64,000 nt of DNA, from the NCBI GenBank assembly GCA_025765615.1, contig JAIVFJ010000107.1, forward strand, positions 156,883-220,882. The letters are read 5' to 3'. The notes below the pieces were generated by a model. The model was given only the letters and a program-made list of their open reading frames with translations, had not been told where the DNA came from and made no database searches. Below, in pieces: positions 41,391 through 53,299 of the stretch. The DNA is from Zopfochytrium polystomum (lineage: Eukaryota > Chytridiomycota > Chytridiomycetes > Chytridiales > Chytridiaceae). The position numbers and the translations under genes were made by a program. How positions within the stretch are numbered: position 1 is the stretch's first letter; each line of letters opens with the position of its first letter.

Positions 41391-44300
41391 ATGTTGACTA
41401 GCCCTGTCTAGCACACCACCCCATCACCACCCTCCCTCGCTTTGCAACTTGGAACATCCATCGCACCTTCTCTGCCAAGGCTGCATCTATCTCCCACTGG
41501 CTTGATCACACCAAAACCACCATCCTTGCCTTTCAAGAAACTGGCTGCTCTGACACAGAGCCACCCACTTCATTCGTCGCATCACTAAGAATTACAAAGG
41601 TTTCTTCATATCCTCCACCCCCTCCTGTCATGCTGGCGTTGGTTTCATCGTCTCATCTTCCCTGGTACCACACATTACTGACGTCTGCCACTTTGGAACT
41701 CCTGCCATTGCCCTCACCTTATCTTTTGCTCGACGCTCCATCCTCCTGCGAAATATTTACTGGCCTGCTGACCCCCAATCTGAGGAACTCCCTGACTTCC
41801 AAAAGTGGTGCAACTCTCTTGCCTCATCTGACTCCACCTCACCCCACCAAGCCTACTGGCTTGGTGACTGGAACACCATCACTGACCCCTTGACAACTCC
41901 ACCAGAGCCCCCACACCTCCTTCCCGCCACAGGCTCCTCCCCAATGAAAGGCTTTGTTGATTCCTTTCAACACCTGCACCCAGACTTACCCTCTTTCACA
42001 CACACTGCTGGCTCCTACTCCTCTCATTTGGACAGCATCTGGTTCTCACCACCTGCTCTTGACTATGTCGCTGAAGCTAACATTTCTTCTCCACTTGAAG
42101 TGCCTCATCTCACTGACACTTCAGACCACCTCCCCTTCAACATACTCCTTGCCTCCTCTCCCTTCCACACTTTTCCATTCTCCCCTCTGTGCTGGGAGGT
42201 CATCAAACCTTTGGAAGCTTTGGAAGAGCAACTGGACAATCTCACATCAGCTGTCTCACTTGAGCTTGCCCCCCTCTCAGCAGCCCTTGCAGCCTTGGAC
42301 AGCATTCTTCTCCCTCCAAGCTCGAGTTCCTCTGCTCTCCATACCTACCCTTTCAATACTACCCCCAGAACGTGCATCACTCCTTGTCAGCAACCTTGAC
42401 ACACTCTCCAAATCATTTCACAAGTTGCTGCTTCAGCTTGGTAAAAGTTCCTTCCTCACATGGGAGCCTCCTCAGCAGCGCCAAAGATAGATTGCCATGC
42501 CAAACCATTTCTCGTTGCACGCTGGAAAGTAGAGAAACTGTAGGCACTTGCCAAAGACCCTGCACATGATCTGGCTAACATCTTCCCTTCCATTCCATTG
42601 ACCCCATCTGAGTGGGGTGCAGATCAGTCTTACTCCTTTTTGTCCCACATCCACTCTCAGTACAAAGCCCGCTTTTTTGACACAACTGACTATCGTGATG
42701 TTTTGCTCCCTGCCCTTAACTGCCATCACCAGGCCATCTACCATGCCTGTTGAGATTTGAGCCAAGGAAGCCAGCTTCCTATGTCAATGGCAGCGTCATT
42801 GCATAGGCTTGGTTGATTTGAAATGCTCTGAATATTTCAAATCACTATGGGAAGGGGTTTACAACACCTCCCCAGAGCAAAGTCTGTCTGAAGCAGTTTG
42901 CAACTTGTTCAGATAGGCAAAACAGGAAAACTGGTCAACCTCCCTGCAGGAGTATAAAGTGGGCAGAGTTTTCTTATTGAAAAAGGTACTCTCACTCAAA
43001 TTTGCCAGTCCCTGTCTAAAACAGGCTCTCTTTACCAAGTCCTCGATTCAAACCTTGATTGCATCGTTTCTTTCTTTCTACCTCTCGGCCACTTGCTTCG
43101 CTTTGCAGCCTCGACCCTTCCACCTTCTTGCGACGCTGCCTTCACTCACGACGTTGCCTTCTACACTGCAATTTCAACAGTGCCCAACGCCAGGCAGCAG
43201 AAAAGCACAAATTGGAGGACATTGCCACACTCTCACATATAGACACAACCTTTTTTCTTCTGGCAAGATAAAGACTGTCCTCAACAACCAACATTCCTAA
43301 CTGCACAAGCAGCAACTCCAACATCGACCACATTTGCTACACTACCAATGAAGGTCCTTGAATCACCCATGATCCTGACTTTGTCCCTGGCATCTGCCAA
43401 CAACAGGTTGAACACTGGTTCTGCCCTCATACCCTCACTCCCTTCCCACCATCCTTGCCATTCCACTCTGAGATGCAACCCTGTCCCCACATTCCCCCAG
43501 ATCTTTTCTCAAAGGTTATGCTTCCCCCTTCTGCCAACGATGTCAAAAATACCCTCAAATCTCTTGCCTCAAACAAAGACCCTGGCCCTCTCAAATCTCT
43601 AGAGAGCTCTTCCTCGCAGCTGGCCCCAATGCTCTCACATTCTTCTCCTCCCTCATCATTTGCTCTTTTCTCTTCCTCGACATCCCAGGCTCTTGGGCAT
43701 CTTCCTCCATCTTCCCCATACCCAAGAAAGCTGAGTGGGATGGTGACATCACTAACCTCCCTCCAATTAGCCTCTGTGAACTTGCTGCCAAAGTTGTTCA
43801 GTCCATCTGCTTTCTTGTATCTCTTCCATCCTCTCTTCTCGCAATATACTCCTTGGTCACAACTTCTCTGTCCGCCCTGGCTCTTCTCCTGACCCTCCTC
43901 TCCACCCTGTACACTACGCCCTTGACCTTGCCCATTCCACCAAACAGCCCTTACACCTTCGCCTCAACAACATTAAGAAAGCTTTTGACAGTGCCCCTGT
44001 TGCTGGCTTCATTGCCTCCTGGGAACATATTCACCTCCCATCTTCTTATGTTCGCATGCGTGTCAATTCCCAATGTTGTTTTTGCTCCTCTGTTATCACA
44101 GCTTTTGGCCCATCCCCTACCTTCCCCATTGGCACTATGATTCAGCAAGGCTCCCTTGAGGGACCTCTTGATTGGCGTATCTTTTGGGACCCTGTTCTTT
44201 GCGTTCTTGATTGTTGTACCACTGGTTTTGTCTTCTCAGTCCCCACCCCTCGTAAATTCCCAGTCCAATTCTTCAATCCCCCACCTCCTGTTTCTGTTAC

Positions 44301-44760
44301 TGGTTTTGCCCTTGTCGACAACACCAACACCCTCTCCAGCACCTTGGAGGATCTGCAGCTTCATACCAACCTCCTCTTTGAGTACCAGTCACATAACGAC
44401 ATCAAGTCGAACACCAAGAAAATCTTCATCTCTGCCATCAACACCCCACAATCACCATCTTCTCCAATCGTCAACCCTTCCCTTCCACCCACTCCATCAT
44501 CCCATGGAACTAGTAACAGCCCTTCACAACCCTCTCAACCTCACTGCACCACATGTAGTCACAGTCACTCCACTGCCACTTGCCCAGGCATCTGGCTTTT
44601 GCACACCAAGGCTTCTTCCAGATGGATTGACCACTACCTCAGCCACATAAAACTTGTTGCAGGCATTATCTGGCTTCATCACACAATAGAACTTTCCTCA
44701 TGCCAACAAGCAAGAGCCACTTGTCACCCACCTCCTGCTGAGCCCCCTGACGTTCACTGA
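41391..44760 (+). pseudogene. LINE-2 ORF2 (decayed, internally deleted)
   Basis: Start ATG at 41391 aligns with the intact ORF2 start (62944). Endonuclease frames (about 41430-42150: FATWNIHR, SDHLPFNI) and RT frames (43540-44450: TMIQQGSLEGPLDWRIFWDP) remain but change frame several times and contain stops. The catalytic VDD is VDN here (about 44317-44331). At about 44446 the sequence jumps from the RT (FISAINTP) to the C-terminal Ser/Pro-rich tail (LPPTPSSH), then a CxxC...H...C motif (CTTCSHSHSTATC), so RNase H is deleted. Definitely inactive. Confidence 0.85.
42748..43179 (+). mobile_element. solo LTR-G in LINE-2 ORF2
   Basis: 432 bp, TGTTGAGATTTGAG...AATTTCAACA, with perfect 6-bp inverted ends and TATA at 42953-42959 (tataaag). 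The flanks are ATGCC on the left and GTGCC on the right. The empty site in the intact LINE-2 reads CTACCGTGCCCAATGCC, so the duplication was GTGCC with one later change. The first 12 bp resemble LTR-A, suggesting related families. Confidence 0.85.
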
Positions 44761-44888
44761 GCCCACTCTTGCCTTTCACAATCTTGACATGGGCAGTAGC
44801 CTAATCTGACTTATCCCTACCCTCTGACTTTATTCATGGCTGTTCCCCTTTCTTACTCTGACCTCTCTCAGACTTCCTTCTCTACAGA

Positions 44889-46671
44889 TGATGCATGATT
44901 TGCACACAAAGACTATCGAGGTTGCCAAGGCCCAAACGCTGCTATGCTTTGTCTCTGTCTCCCAACTGCCCAATTAACAACCATGAAACTCCTGATGCAG
45001 TAACAGCCGCGCGGCGGGCTGTTCTGGCAGCGCAGCCTGTCAAAGGGGACCGCACGGCGGTGGCTGCATTTGTGGCGACACAAAAGAGGGAAGAAAAAAT
45101 TAAGGCAAGATTGGATGTCAATTTGTAAAAAGAAATTTAGGACAAGAGAGCCAGCTCACACAACGGTGGCTGAGGAGCCCTCCTCTCATGGGTGACGAGA
45201 GACAATCGCTTTGTTGAGCTGTCGATTCATTTATTACAAACTTGAAAGTATGTTGCACAGGTGTGGGCGGAACTGGAAACATCACTCAAATTTCTTACAG
45301 CCATGTGCCAGAAGCAATGAGCCTGCAGAAATCAGTCTTGTCTCACGTGACAAATGAGCAGAGCTGGAGTGAAGGGGGGGAAGGCAGGCTTGCCGGGCCA
45401 GCTAACAAGGACGCTCTCTCTGACTCAAAACCAACGCACAAAACCAACTAGCAAAGCAAAGCACAAGGTAAAACCTCACAAAACACACAAAGGGCGGCGC
45501 AATGGCCCATAGGGATGCAACAAAGGAAGCGCTGGGCGCTTCCACAGCTTTGTAAAGGAGGATTTTGAATTAAGTAAATGTCTTAAGAAAGCAATTCTAG
45601 TCACAGCAATAAACAAGTCAGAGTCATGGGCTGAAAACGAATTGTGAGAATAAATGTGATCTTAGGGACTAGGGAGGTGACATCTGCAATCTATTAGAGG
45701 TAGTTGGTCACGTCCAAGTAGCTTCTTATCTATTTGGACAGGTGATAGATCTATTAAAGCCACCTACTGTATCCTTTGCCGCTAATCCAATTAATACAGT
45801 TATGGGACCTACAAATTGTAGACCAGAGTTCTCTCTAGAACCGTGGTGTGCTGCAGAATATTTATTAGCCCTTTGAGCCCCGCCATGTCAATATTGCTAT
45901 TTTCCCAAAAAAACTTGCACAATCCCCCCCCTTGCAACGCAATCACCAGCTGACAAAGAATCCACTGGCTCTGAGAGTTTGCACACACGCTTGAGAATCA
46001 ATTTCCTACAGATGTTGCAAATCTTGTGTCATTTGACCTGGTGCACACCAAAAAAAGTCATACCTCAAACAAAAAATTCATTACTCAATTTAAAAAAAAT
46101 GACAATATCGATACTGATATCTGACTTTCTGCGTGCATCGTGCCCCCAAAACTGGCGATCATGGCGTCAAACTTTGTGCATTTGTTCTCCTGCTCAAGGC
46201 AATCCTGCTGATACCTAACTTGGTTCTGATTCCGGCCTTCAAATCTTGAATTTCATCGTTTTCGTTGTTATATAATGGAAACATTGTTCGCGATATTCCA
46301 CCGTGAGGGGTTTTCCAGAGACGCAGAGACTGTGTAAGGTTCCATCTGTCTCTGCCCCTGTGCATCTTCATCTCCAAGAAATTTTTTCTTCGTCCGCCCC
46401 CATCCCATCGTCACTTTGGCTGCAGCAAGCTGTGGTACTGTATCGCCGACCCTCTTGGCCCCCCTCTTCCTTAACAAAACGATCCCCTCCCCCCCGGGAA
46501 TCAATTCCATCCTCTCATCCTGCGTTGCCCTGATTCGTCGACAGAGGCATCCTTGGGAGACTGCACCTCTGTGTCGTTTCGGTGCGTCCTTGCTTCTGTC
46601 TGGCACAAGAACTGGATCGATCGGCCATTTTCCTTATCGTCCGTTTGTTGAAGAGCAACACACAGCAGGCA
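44889..46671. other. no supported gene; upstream region of MUB1
   Basis: 44930-45128 holds a 60-70-codon Ala-rich frame without family resemblance. 45560-45900 is AT-rich with a short frame reading FAANPINTVMGPTNC that I cannot place. 46270-46670 is pyrimidine-rich and likely holds the MUB1 promoter and 5' UTR. No TATA box is obvious. Confidence 0.35.
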
Positions 46672-49027
46672 ATGGTTCGAGAAAATAACGTCTTGAATGG
46701 TTCTCAACAACCCGCTATTGTGATCACCCAAACTACTTACGACAAGAGAGCACTCACCTGCACCGACACAAATGCCTTGGCGATCTCTTTGCAAAATCTG
46801 AACTACCTCACTTCTGTGAACACTCCCGCGGTTTCTTCAATGATGGCGTCAGACGGTGGACTTAGTCTTCTGGTGTCGATATTGAGACGCTATGGCCGTC
46901 GTTTGAATGGTGTTCGCGAGGATCTTGACCCATTCGACTCGAAGCCGCTGACCGAATCCTCATCGCTGGTTGTCACACCTACTTGCCCAACCGGGGAGCC
47001 CCAACACTCAATAGAGCTACCACAACCGGAACTGTCGTCGGCAATCTCCACTGCCGCGGAGGCAGCGGAACAGCAACTTTTGGCTCAAGTCACCTCAGTT
47101 CACAAAAGCAGAACTGAGAACCTGGACCGTTTCATATATTCGACTGCTCTTGCTTGTTTGACCAATATTGCCACAAGAGGACGCCAAAGGATGAAAGAGG
47201 CTTTAGTTGAATGCGGCATCGTGCCTGTTTTGGTTGAGTTGCTGGACCATGTCGTAGTTACAATGGAGATGGTTCAAGCATTGCAAGGCAGCTTGAGTCA
47301 AAAATCCGTCGTCCATAAGGATTCGAACTCCTCAAGTGCGGACTGTAGGAGTTCCACACCAGGGTCAGTAACCGCCATGGACGTCGACTCCTCAGCCGAT
47401 TCGCTACCTCCCACCTCTGGTGCTACGTCCGCGGGTTCGCTGCTGGTCGGCAACACAGTACTGCAATCATCGGATCTGGAAGTTCCTACTTTCCCCGCAG
47501 CTGCTTCGTCGGCGATGACAGGAGAAAGTACCGCATCCGCTCAAGTTGGCCTCCTGCCAACGTTTGCTGCCCCGGTGCAACCTCAGTCATCTCCGCAGCA
47601 ACCGTCTGCTTCCGCTCCATCCACTCATCCACACGAAATCTCCCTTCTTCCCTCTATCCGTCATACACCGCAAACTCATCTTGAAGCAACCCTGGTTGCG
47701 AGTGTGTCATATCGTGCCATTGACATCCTTCTTGCGATCAGATTGATTTCGATTTTGAGCAAGTACCCGTCCCTTCGCCCTCATCTTCATGCAGACTCAC
47801 TCAGACCTCGTCGACCTACTCTTGAGGCAATGATATTAGCTGCCTCCGCCGCCAACGATGCCGCCAAAAAAGTTGGGCCACTGGCAAACCCGCCCACCGA
47901 TGTGGACGATCCAAATGCCACCATCGCCGACTTTTTCCAGCCAATCGTCCTTCCCACATCAAAAGACGAAAACGTTGGAGGCGGTACATCGCCCCTCCAA
48001 GTTTCTGCGTTGATATCGGGGCTTGGTCTGTCCCATCTTGACGACGCCAGTGAGGAAATTGAGGAACTGCTGGACTCAGCTGGAGTAGGAGCCGCAGGGC
48101 CAATCTTCATGCAAAATCCCCTGAATCCCCGTTGCGCGTTCGAACTAGTGGAAGCCTTCACGTCCCCATCCTCCTATTTGGCTGAAGCGAGAATATTTGC
48201 TATAACAGCGCTTCGAAATGCCTATAGGCGCGATCCATCAACTGCCGTTCTCACTGTTCCCCAACAAGATGGAGCGTCGGCCACGATGAACTCCGCAGGG
48301 TCAGTGGTCGTTTCTCCAGGTCAACTGCGAAGATGCGCCTATGCGAGATGCGGAAAATGGGAAGACCGATACAAGCAGTTTAGCAAGTGCAGCCGTTGCC
48401 GACGAGTGACGTATTGCTGGTGAGTGCTTACTGGATCCAATCACGCTGTTTGATATTTAGTTTTCTTTCTTCTTTCGTTGATTTAGCAAAACTTGCCAGC
48501 GGCGAGCATGGGTTCTTCACAAAAACTGGTGCCTGAAATTTTCTGGCGAACCGCAAAATAACAGCTCTTCGGCGATCGCGGCCAATTCTGCTGGGGAAAC
48601 CGTAGACGATGGTACAACTGTTCTTGGTGGCCCTGTAGTCAGCAGACTGGGAATTGGCATCGATATTCCGAGTGAGGAATCGTTTGGTGACCACCAAAGC
48701 CTCGAAGGCGTGCCATTGCATTCCGTGGTCGACACTTTGGACAACCGAAATGAAGATCCCATGGATACAGAAGCATCCACGCTGCCGTTGGTGCCTGCGC
48801 CGCCCGTTTCTCCCTCTGTAGCACCAGATGTGGGTGACCCCATATCACTGGTTGGTGGTAGTGGCCCGACTTCTCTTCGGTCGACATCCTTTTCGGCCTT
48901 TGGCGGTTTCCGCACAGACCTAGACCGACGAGGATCAGAAGCTGCGGCCTCTACTGCACCGGGCGCCGCCCACTTGGCGACCACGCCTCTAGCCACGGTT
49001 GGCTTTCGCGAGAATTTGTTTCAATAG
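46672..49027 (+). CDS. MUB1: MYND-finger protein of the MUB1/samB family
   Basis: In yeast, Mub1 works with the ubiquitin ligase Ubr2 and Rad6 to mark Rpn4 for degradation; in Aspergillus samB affects growth and septation. Two exons (46672-48419 and 48487-49027) give 762 residues. The N-terminus MVRENNVLNGSQQPAIVI, then TTYDKRALTCTDT, matches the family start, which is why this Met is chosen over one 30 codons upstream. An armadillo-like region follows (GGLSLLVSILRRYGRRL; ALACLTNIATRGRQRMKEAL; VPVLVELLDHV). After a long Ser/Thr/Pro-rich linker and a second helical block, the MYND zinc finger reads CAYARCGKWEDRYKQFSKC, SRCRRVTYC|CKTCQRRAW...HKNWC, with the intron splitting the cluster. A low-complexity C-terminal tail ends GFRENLFQ. 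Confidence 0.92.
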
Positions 49028-49173
49028 AGCTGTGCTTGGGTCTTGGATTGTTCTTCATATTTGATAATCATCATGTGCAGGGAGGTTTTTTGCCTTTCTT
49101 TTCTTTCTCCTCGTTCCTTTGTCCTCTTTCACTTGGCTCCTGAAAAAAAAAGTCATAATTGTTCCGACTGAAA

Positions 49174-49490
49174 ATGTCCAGCACCGCAAAAGCCACCTTC
49201 GCGGCGTCCATTGTTTTTACTGTGTGTACGATCTTTGGCGTTTACAAGCTCAAAGAATACGAGCTCAACGTATGCAGTGGCCCTTTGCGACCTTGATCTC
49301 CAACTTACCCACCTCGTTCCGATCTGCGAGTATCTGATGGTCCTTTCCTTCCTGCCAGAATCGAAGGGCCAACTTGGACAAGACGGACGAGAGACGACGG
49401 CAGTGGCGGGAGAATGAGGTCGATCATGAGCGACAGATGCGGCTTGAGGCCGAGATGTCTGCACTGCAAACGGTTCATAGGACTTCGTGA
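49174..49490 (+). CDS. PET117: cytochrome c oxidase assembly protein PET117
   Basis: A small mitochondrial inner-membrane/matrix protein needed for complex IV assembly (heme a synthesis step). Exons 49174-49269 and 49359-49490 join in phase to 75 residues, close to the family length. The first exon encodes MSSTAKATFAASIVFTVCTI, then FGVYKLKEYELN: a Ser/Lys start, one transmembrane helix and the KxxE motif after it. The second exon encodes a charged helix (NRRANLDKTDERRRQW, then EVDHERQMRLEAEM). The match is by architecture and short motifs, as usual for this tiny family. It lies 146 bp behind MUB1 on the same strand. Confidence 0.82.
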
Positions 49491-50115
49491 TGACAAGTGA
49501 AGAGATGACAGAAGCGCCCTTGTAAGCATTTCCGACTGGCAAAAGGGTAACGGCATCTGGGGTCTGCAATTAGTGCCCCAAAAAAAGTGAACATGTCCAG
49601 TGCGGGTCACCAAGACTATTCAAACACCACGTTAAAAAGAGAACGTTAATGCATCCTAATCGTCAAGTCTATCTCATAGACATCGAGATAATGCAAACAA
49701 GTTGTGTTCCAACATAGTAATGCACCGAGAAAGGTGATTAGATTGTTGGACTTGTCACACTAATTGCAATGCACATGCAAGGGTGGCACTGGCCCATTTT
49801 AACCAAAAATCAGTATTGGTTGCTGAGAGAAACATGCAAGCAATGGAACTGAAAGAGAATGGAGGAGAAGTAAAAAATCGTCGCGCATCGGTAAACTTTG
49901 GGAAGCCCACTTGAAACGAAGCCCCTTTTGAGTTGAAAACAGCAAAACGGTAAAACCTCATAAGGCGGAGCAATCTGTCTAGCCTCGGTCAGAGGCAGTC
50001 TCAAATCCAGTTTACCAGAAGAGACCACTTCAAGCTGAGGGTTAGACAGAATTGCAAAGTTTGCAGGTCGACTCTCCCAGATGTTTGTCTGTCAGTGTCT
50101 CTTCCATATCTCTCG
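49491..50115. other. intergenic, nothing recognised
   Basis: AT-rich sequence without coding signals between PET117 and the LTR-B copy. TCTCG at 50111-50115 directly precedes the LTR. Confidence 0.5.
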
Positions 50116-50529
50116 TGTCAGGCAGAACTGACTGGTTAACAGCAAGAGGCACAAGATGTACCTGAGCCTATTGTGACTGTCAGTTATTGTTCTCACAATG
50201 CCCATGGGAGAGCAAGCCACCGCCAATGCAGAACTGGAGTCTGGCTTGCGCTGTTGACAAATACTCTGAGTATTAAGTGGAACGAAAACCTGGTGTTAAC
50301 AGTTTTCCTCCTCCTCTGCTCAAAGCAGATAATATAGGAGAGGCTTTTACCCTGTGCCAGTCACGCTTGCCTAGCAACTATTATAGTGTGCATATCATCA
50401 TTATGTATCAATAATTCATAACAGAGTTTTTTCTCTTTCTCTCCAAGTTGGGGAGAAGGACCACTCACAAACACACATCTCCACTTCATTCACTCCTTCC
50501 ACTCACTCACTCAGAGAAGACTGTTTACA
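50116..50529 (+). mobile_element. LTR-B copy
   Basis: 414 bp, TGTCAGGCAGAACTG...GACTGTTTACA, near full-length match to 7192-7600. The left flank is TCTCG, the same five bases that flank the right side of the copy at 7192-7600. The right flank (caaca) is different. It is either the 5' LTR of a truncated element or a rearranged solo LTR. Confidence 0.8.
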
Positions 50530-51150
50530 CAACAGTGTGCCAGCTATCTGGCTGCATCAACCACAGATTCTAGCTCATAACAACACACTCTACCACCTCC
50601 AACAAACAGAATTAGCATAGCTCAACTTTAGAAACCATTTCGTTTGGGGGAAAATTTTCGACGCCCTCTCCTGGCTGACCCCGTCATCCAATCCAGGCTT
50701 GCTATGGTGCATTCAAAAGCCCTGAAATCTTCTTTCCAACAAGCTATCACAGAGCTCTTTATGTTGTCTCTACAAAATTTGATTGGCGTCTGAAGTCAAA
50801 AACTCTTCCTCAACTTTGAGTGACATTGTCACAACGGGGAGAAGCGATCAGAGGACGCCCTTGCACAGCTGTATTTTCCTGCTTCTGGTCTTTCCATCGA
50901 TATCCAACGCACCCTGCCACAGTGCCGACTGCAGGAGCTACAGGAGATTTTGACAAGGGGGTCCAAAAAGTCAAACTACCACAACCTCCAACCACAATTT
51001 TGTCCTTTCTTGTGTGCAAGTCACCTCAGCTGGACACCAAATTCCTCTAAGTTCTCTCTATTCGGCTCTCCTACACTCTCCAAAGGAAAACACCACCAAA
51101 ACTTTCATCCTCAGCCTGAAATTTGGCGGACAGTTGCTATTCAACAGTGC
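50530..51150 (+). other. possible LTR-B element internal remnant
   Basis: Follows LTR-B directly and precedes the gypsy 5' LTR. Short frames such as LLADPVIQSRLAMVHSKALK (about 50660-50720) look protein-like but match nothing I recognise; they could be decayed gag. Confidence 0.3.
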
Positions 51151-51457
51151 TGTTATGAATCACCCTCTGGAAACCTCTGAAACCTTCTAGAACATTCCTT
51201 CATGGAACCTTCTGGAACCTTCTGGAACCTTCTTTGCTTTCCTGACTTGTCTTGTTGTCATTGGTATCATTGGTCTCATTGTATTACTAATTGCTCTTTC
51301 TGGAACTTTCTTTGAGTCTTGACAAGGAAGACTCTCAAAAGGTATAAAAGGGGATGGGGGACCTGTCCCATCCCTCAAGTGAATTATTGTTTCCAATACA
51401 ATCATCAATCCTCTCAGTCCCTTGTCTGCCTTGTCCTGTCCTGCCCTGTTCCTGACA
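51151..51457 (+). mobile_element. LTR-E, 5' LTR of a Ty3/gypsy element
   Basis: 307 bp, TGTTATGAATCACCC...CTGTTCCTGACA, with repeated TTCTGGAACC / TTCTAGAAC heat-shock-like palindromes at 51185-51230 and TATA (tataaaag) at 51343-51350. It is followed 40 bp later by the gag ATG. It is flanked on the left by AGTGC; the 3' LTR is missing. Confidence 0.85.
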
Positions 51458-51497
51458 TCATAATTCACTTCACCCTCTCCTACTACTCTCTGCCATC

Positions 51498-52430
51498 ATG
51501 TCTGACCCAAACAACACCTTCCCTGATGCAACTGCCTTCCAAGCCTTGATGGACCAATTACAAGCCCTCTCAAGACAGACACACCAACTTCAAGAACAAG
51601 TCCTTCACCAGCAGCACCAGCTTCAACAACAGCTTCACCAACAAGAACATCAAGCTCTTCCCCTGCCCCAAGCCAACCAAGCAAGAGAGCCCAAGGTCCC
51701 AGCCCTGACAAGTTCACTGGGCTGGCCAAAGACCTTAGGAACTTTATGGCCACTGTGGAGAATGTCATCCTTCTCCAACCTTCAAGATTTCCCAGTGAGC
51801 AAGTCAAGGTTCTTTTCACAAGCACCCTCCTGTCTGGTCAAGCTCAATCATGGTACCAATCTCTCCCAAGCACACCCACCACCCTGCAAGAGCTCTGGGA
51901 GGGGCTGGAAGCTACCTTTGGTGACCCCTACGCATCTTGGACAGCAAGATCCAAGCTCAAGCATATCAAGCAAGGAAAGCAATCTTGTGTGGCCTACACC
52001 AACCAATTCAAGCAACTAGCCAGAGACTCTGGATACAATGATGCAGCTCTGATGGAGCTGTACCATGATGGTCTCCATGAGTGTATCCAAGACATGCTCT
52101 CCCAGTCTCTGCACATCCCTGAGACCTTGGAAGAGTACATTCTCCTTGCCATCAAGATTGACAACAGACTCTACTCCAAGAGGCTGAAGCAAAGACCAGT
52201 AGAAACTACATCAAGACCTACCCCAGTCCCTCAAGCTCTTACAGTTCCTGAACCCATGCAAGTGGATGCAGTTGAGACACTCCTAAGGGTCCTCTGAGCC
52301 AAGAGGAGAAAACAAGGAGGGCCCAGCAGGGACTGTGTTTCTACTGTGGCTCCAAGGAACACGCTGTCAAGGACTGCCCAAGGAAGAAGCACCCAAACTC
52401 CCAGGTCCAGGCTCACTGAGGCAATTCCCT
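51498..52430 (+). pseudogene. gypsy gag with zinc knuckle, frameshifted
   Basis: The start at 51498 (MSDPNNTFPDATAFQALMDQ) leads into a Gln-rich coiled stretch. A frame shift near 51710 continues into the capsid-like frame (51746-52297), with VLFTSTLLSGQAQSWYQSL, LWEGLEATFGDPYASW and YTNQFKQLARDSGYND, typical of Ty3-type gag. A further shift is followed by a CCHC knuckle, CFYCGSKEHAVKDC (about 52339-52380). Gag would form the particle and bind the genomic RNA. Confidence 0.82.
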
Positions 52431-52512
52431 GGACCCTCCTCCAAGCAGCCCCTGTTTCATTACCACCACCAGCACCACAAACACCTCAGATTCCAAACCC
52501 CACCAACTCACC

Positions 52513-52925
52513 ATGGATGTCAAGATTCAACTCTCACCCAAGTCAACCATCACAACCAAGGCCCTTATCGGCTCTGGATCATCCTGCAACATCATTGATG
52601 CCACCCTTGTCAAGTCTTGTGCCATTCCCACCATCAAGAAATCCACACCCCTCAAGGTCCACTTTGCCAATCATGCTCTGTTCAAGGAAATCGGCCGTGA
52701 AACCAAGCTAAACCTCCACATCCAAGACTTTCCACCATCCATGTGGATGGTCCACCTGGAAGTATTGGATCTTGGCTCACCCACATTGTCTGTCATCCTG
52801 GGATTAGGGTTAGCCGTGAAACCAAGCTAAACCTCCACATCCAAGACTTTCCACCATCCATATGGATGGTCAACCTGGAAGTATTGGATCTTGGCTCACC
52901 CACATTGTCTGTCATCCTGGGATTA
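52513..52925 (+). pseudogene. gypsy aspartic protease, mutated and duplicated
   Basis: The frame from 52513 reads MDVKIQLSPKSTITTKALIG, then SGSSCNIIDATLVKS. Family members have ALIDSG, so the catalytic Asp is Gly here. The C-terminal part (about 113 bp, ending in the VILGL flap-to-end motif) is present twice: 52694-52806 and 52813-52925, separated by GGGTTA, with a few differences. The protease cannot be active as it stands. Confidence 0.75.
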
Positions 52926-53299
52926 CCATGGCTGCAAGCCCAGAACCCTGCCATTGATTGGGTCACTGGTCAAGTCCAACCTCCACCAATTGGAACAGTC
53001 ACCCAAAACTCAAGTCAAGCCACCAAGTCTCATGCTCTCAAGCCCTTGATTCAAGATTCACAGCCAGCCAAGACTCAAGTTCCACAGTTCACAGTTCACA
53101 GTCAAGATTCAAGTAGAGCTCATAGAGCTCACAGTCATGGCCAAGACTCTAGTTCACAGAACCCACAGTCAAAGATTCAAGTACCGCAGTTCACAGTCCA
53201 CATTCAAGATTCAAGTTCCACAGCTCACAGTCTTTGCCAAGAACAGAACTCTCAGTCAAAGATTCAAGAATCACAGTTCCCCGTCACGAATTCATGCCC

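Larger units (their letters stand above)
39836..44888 (+). mobile_element. LINE-2, decayed copy with two LTR insertions
   Basis: Homologous along its length to the minus-strand LINE-2 at 56972-63857: ORF1, an A-rich inter-ORF spacer (41328-41350), ORF2 start at 41391, and a 3' UTR resembling 57240-57286 up to about 44888. It is 5'-truncated (in ORF1) and lacks about 2.7 kb of ORF2 (RT end, RNase H). It carries LTR-D at 40533-40778 and LTR-G at 42748-43179. Confidence 0.85.

Noticed and set aside
45700..45900. Possible mitochondrial insertion (frame with FAANPINTVMGPTN)
   Set aside because: The resemblance to cytochrome b is limited to a few residues and cannot be extended on either side.
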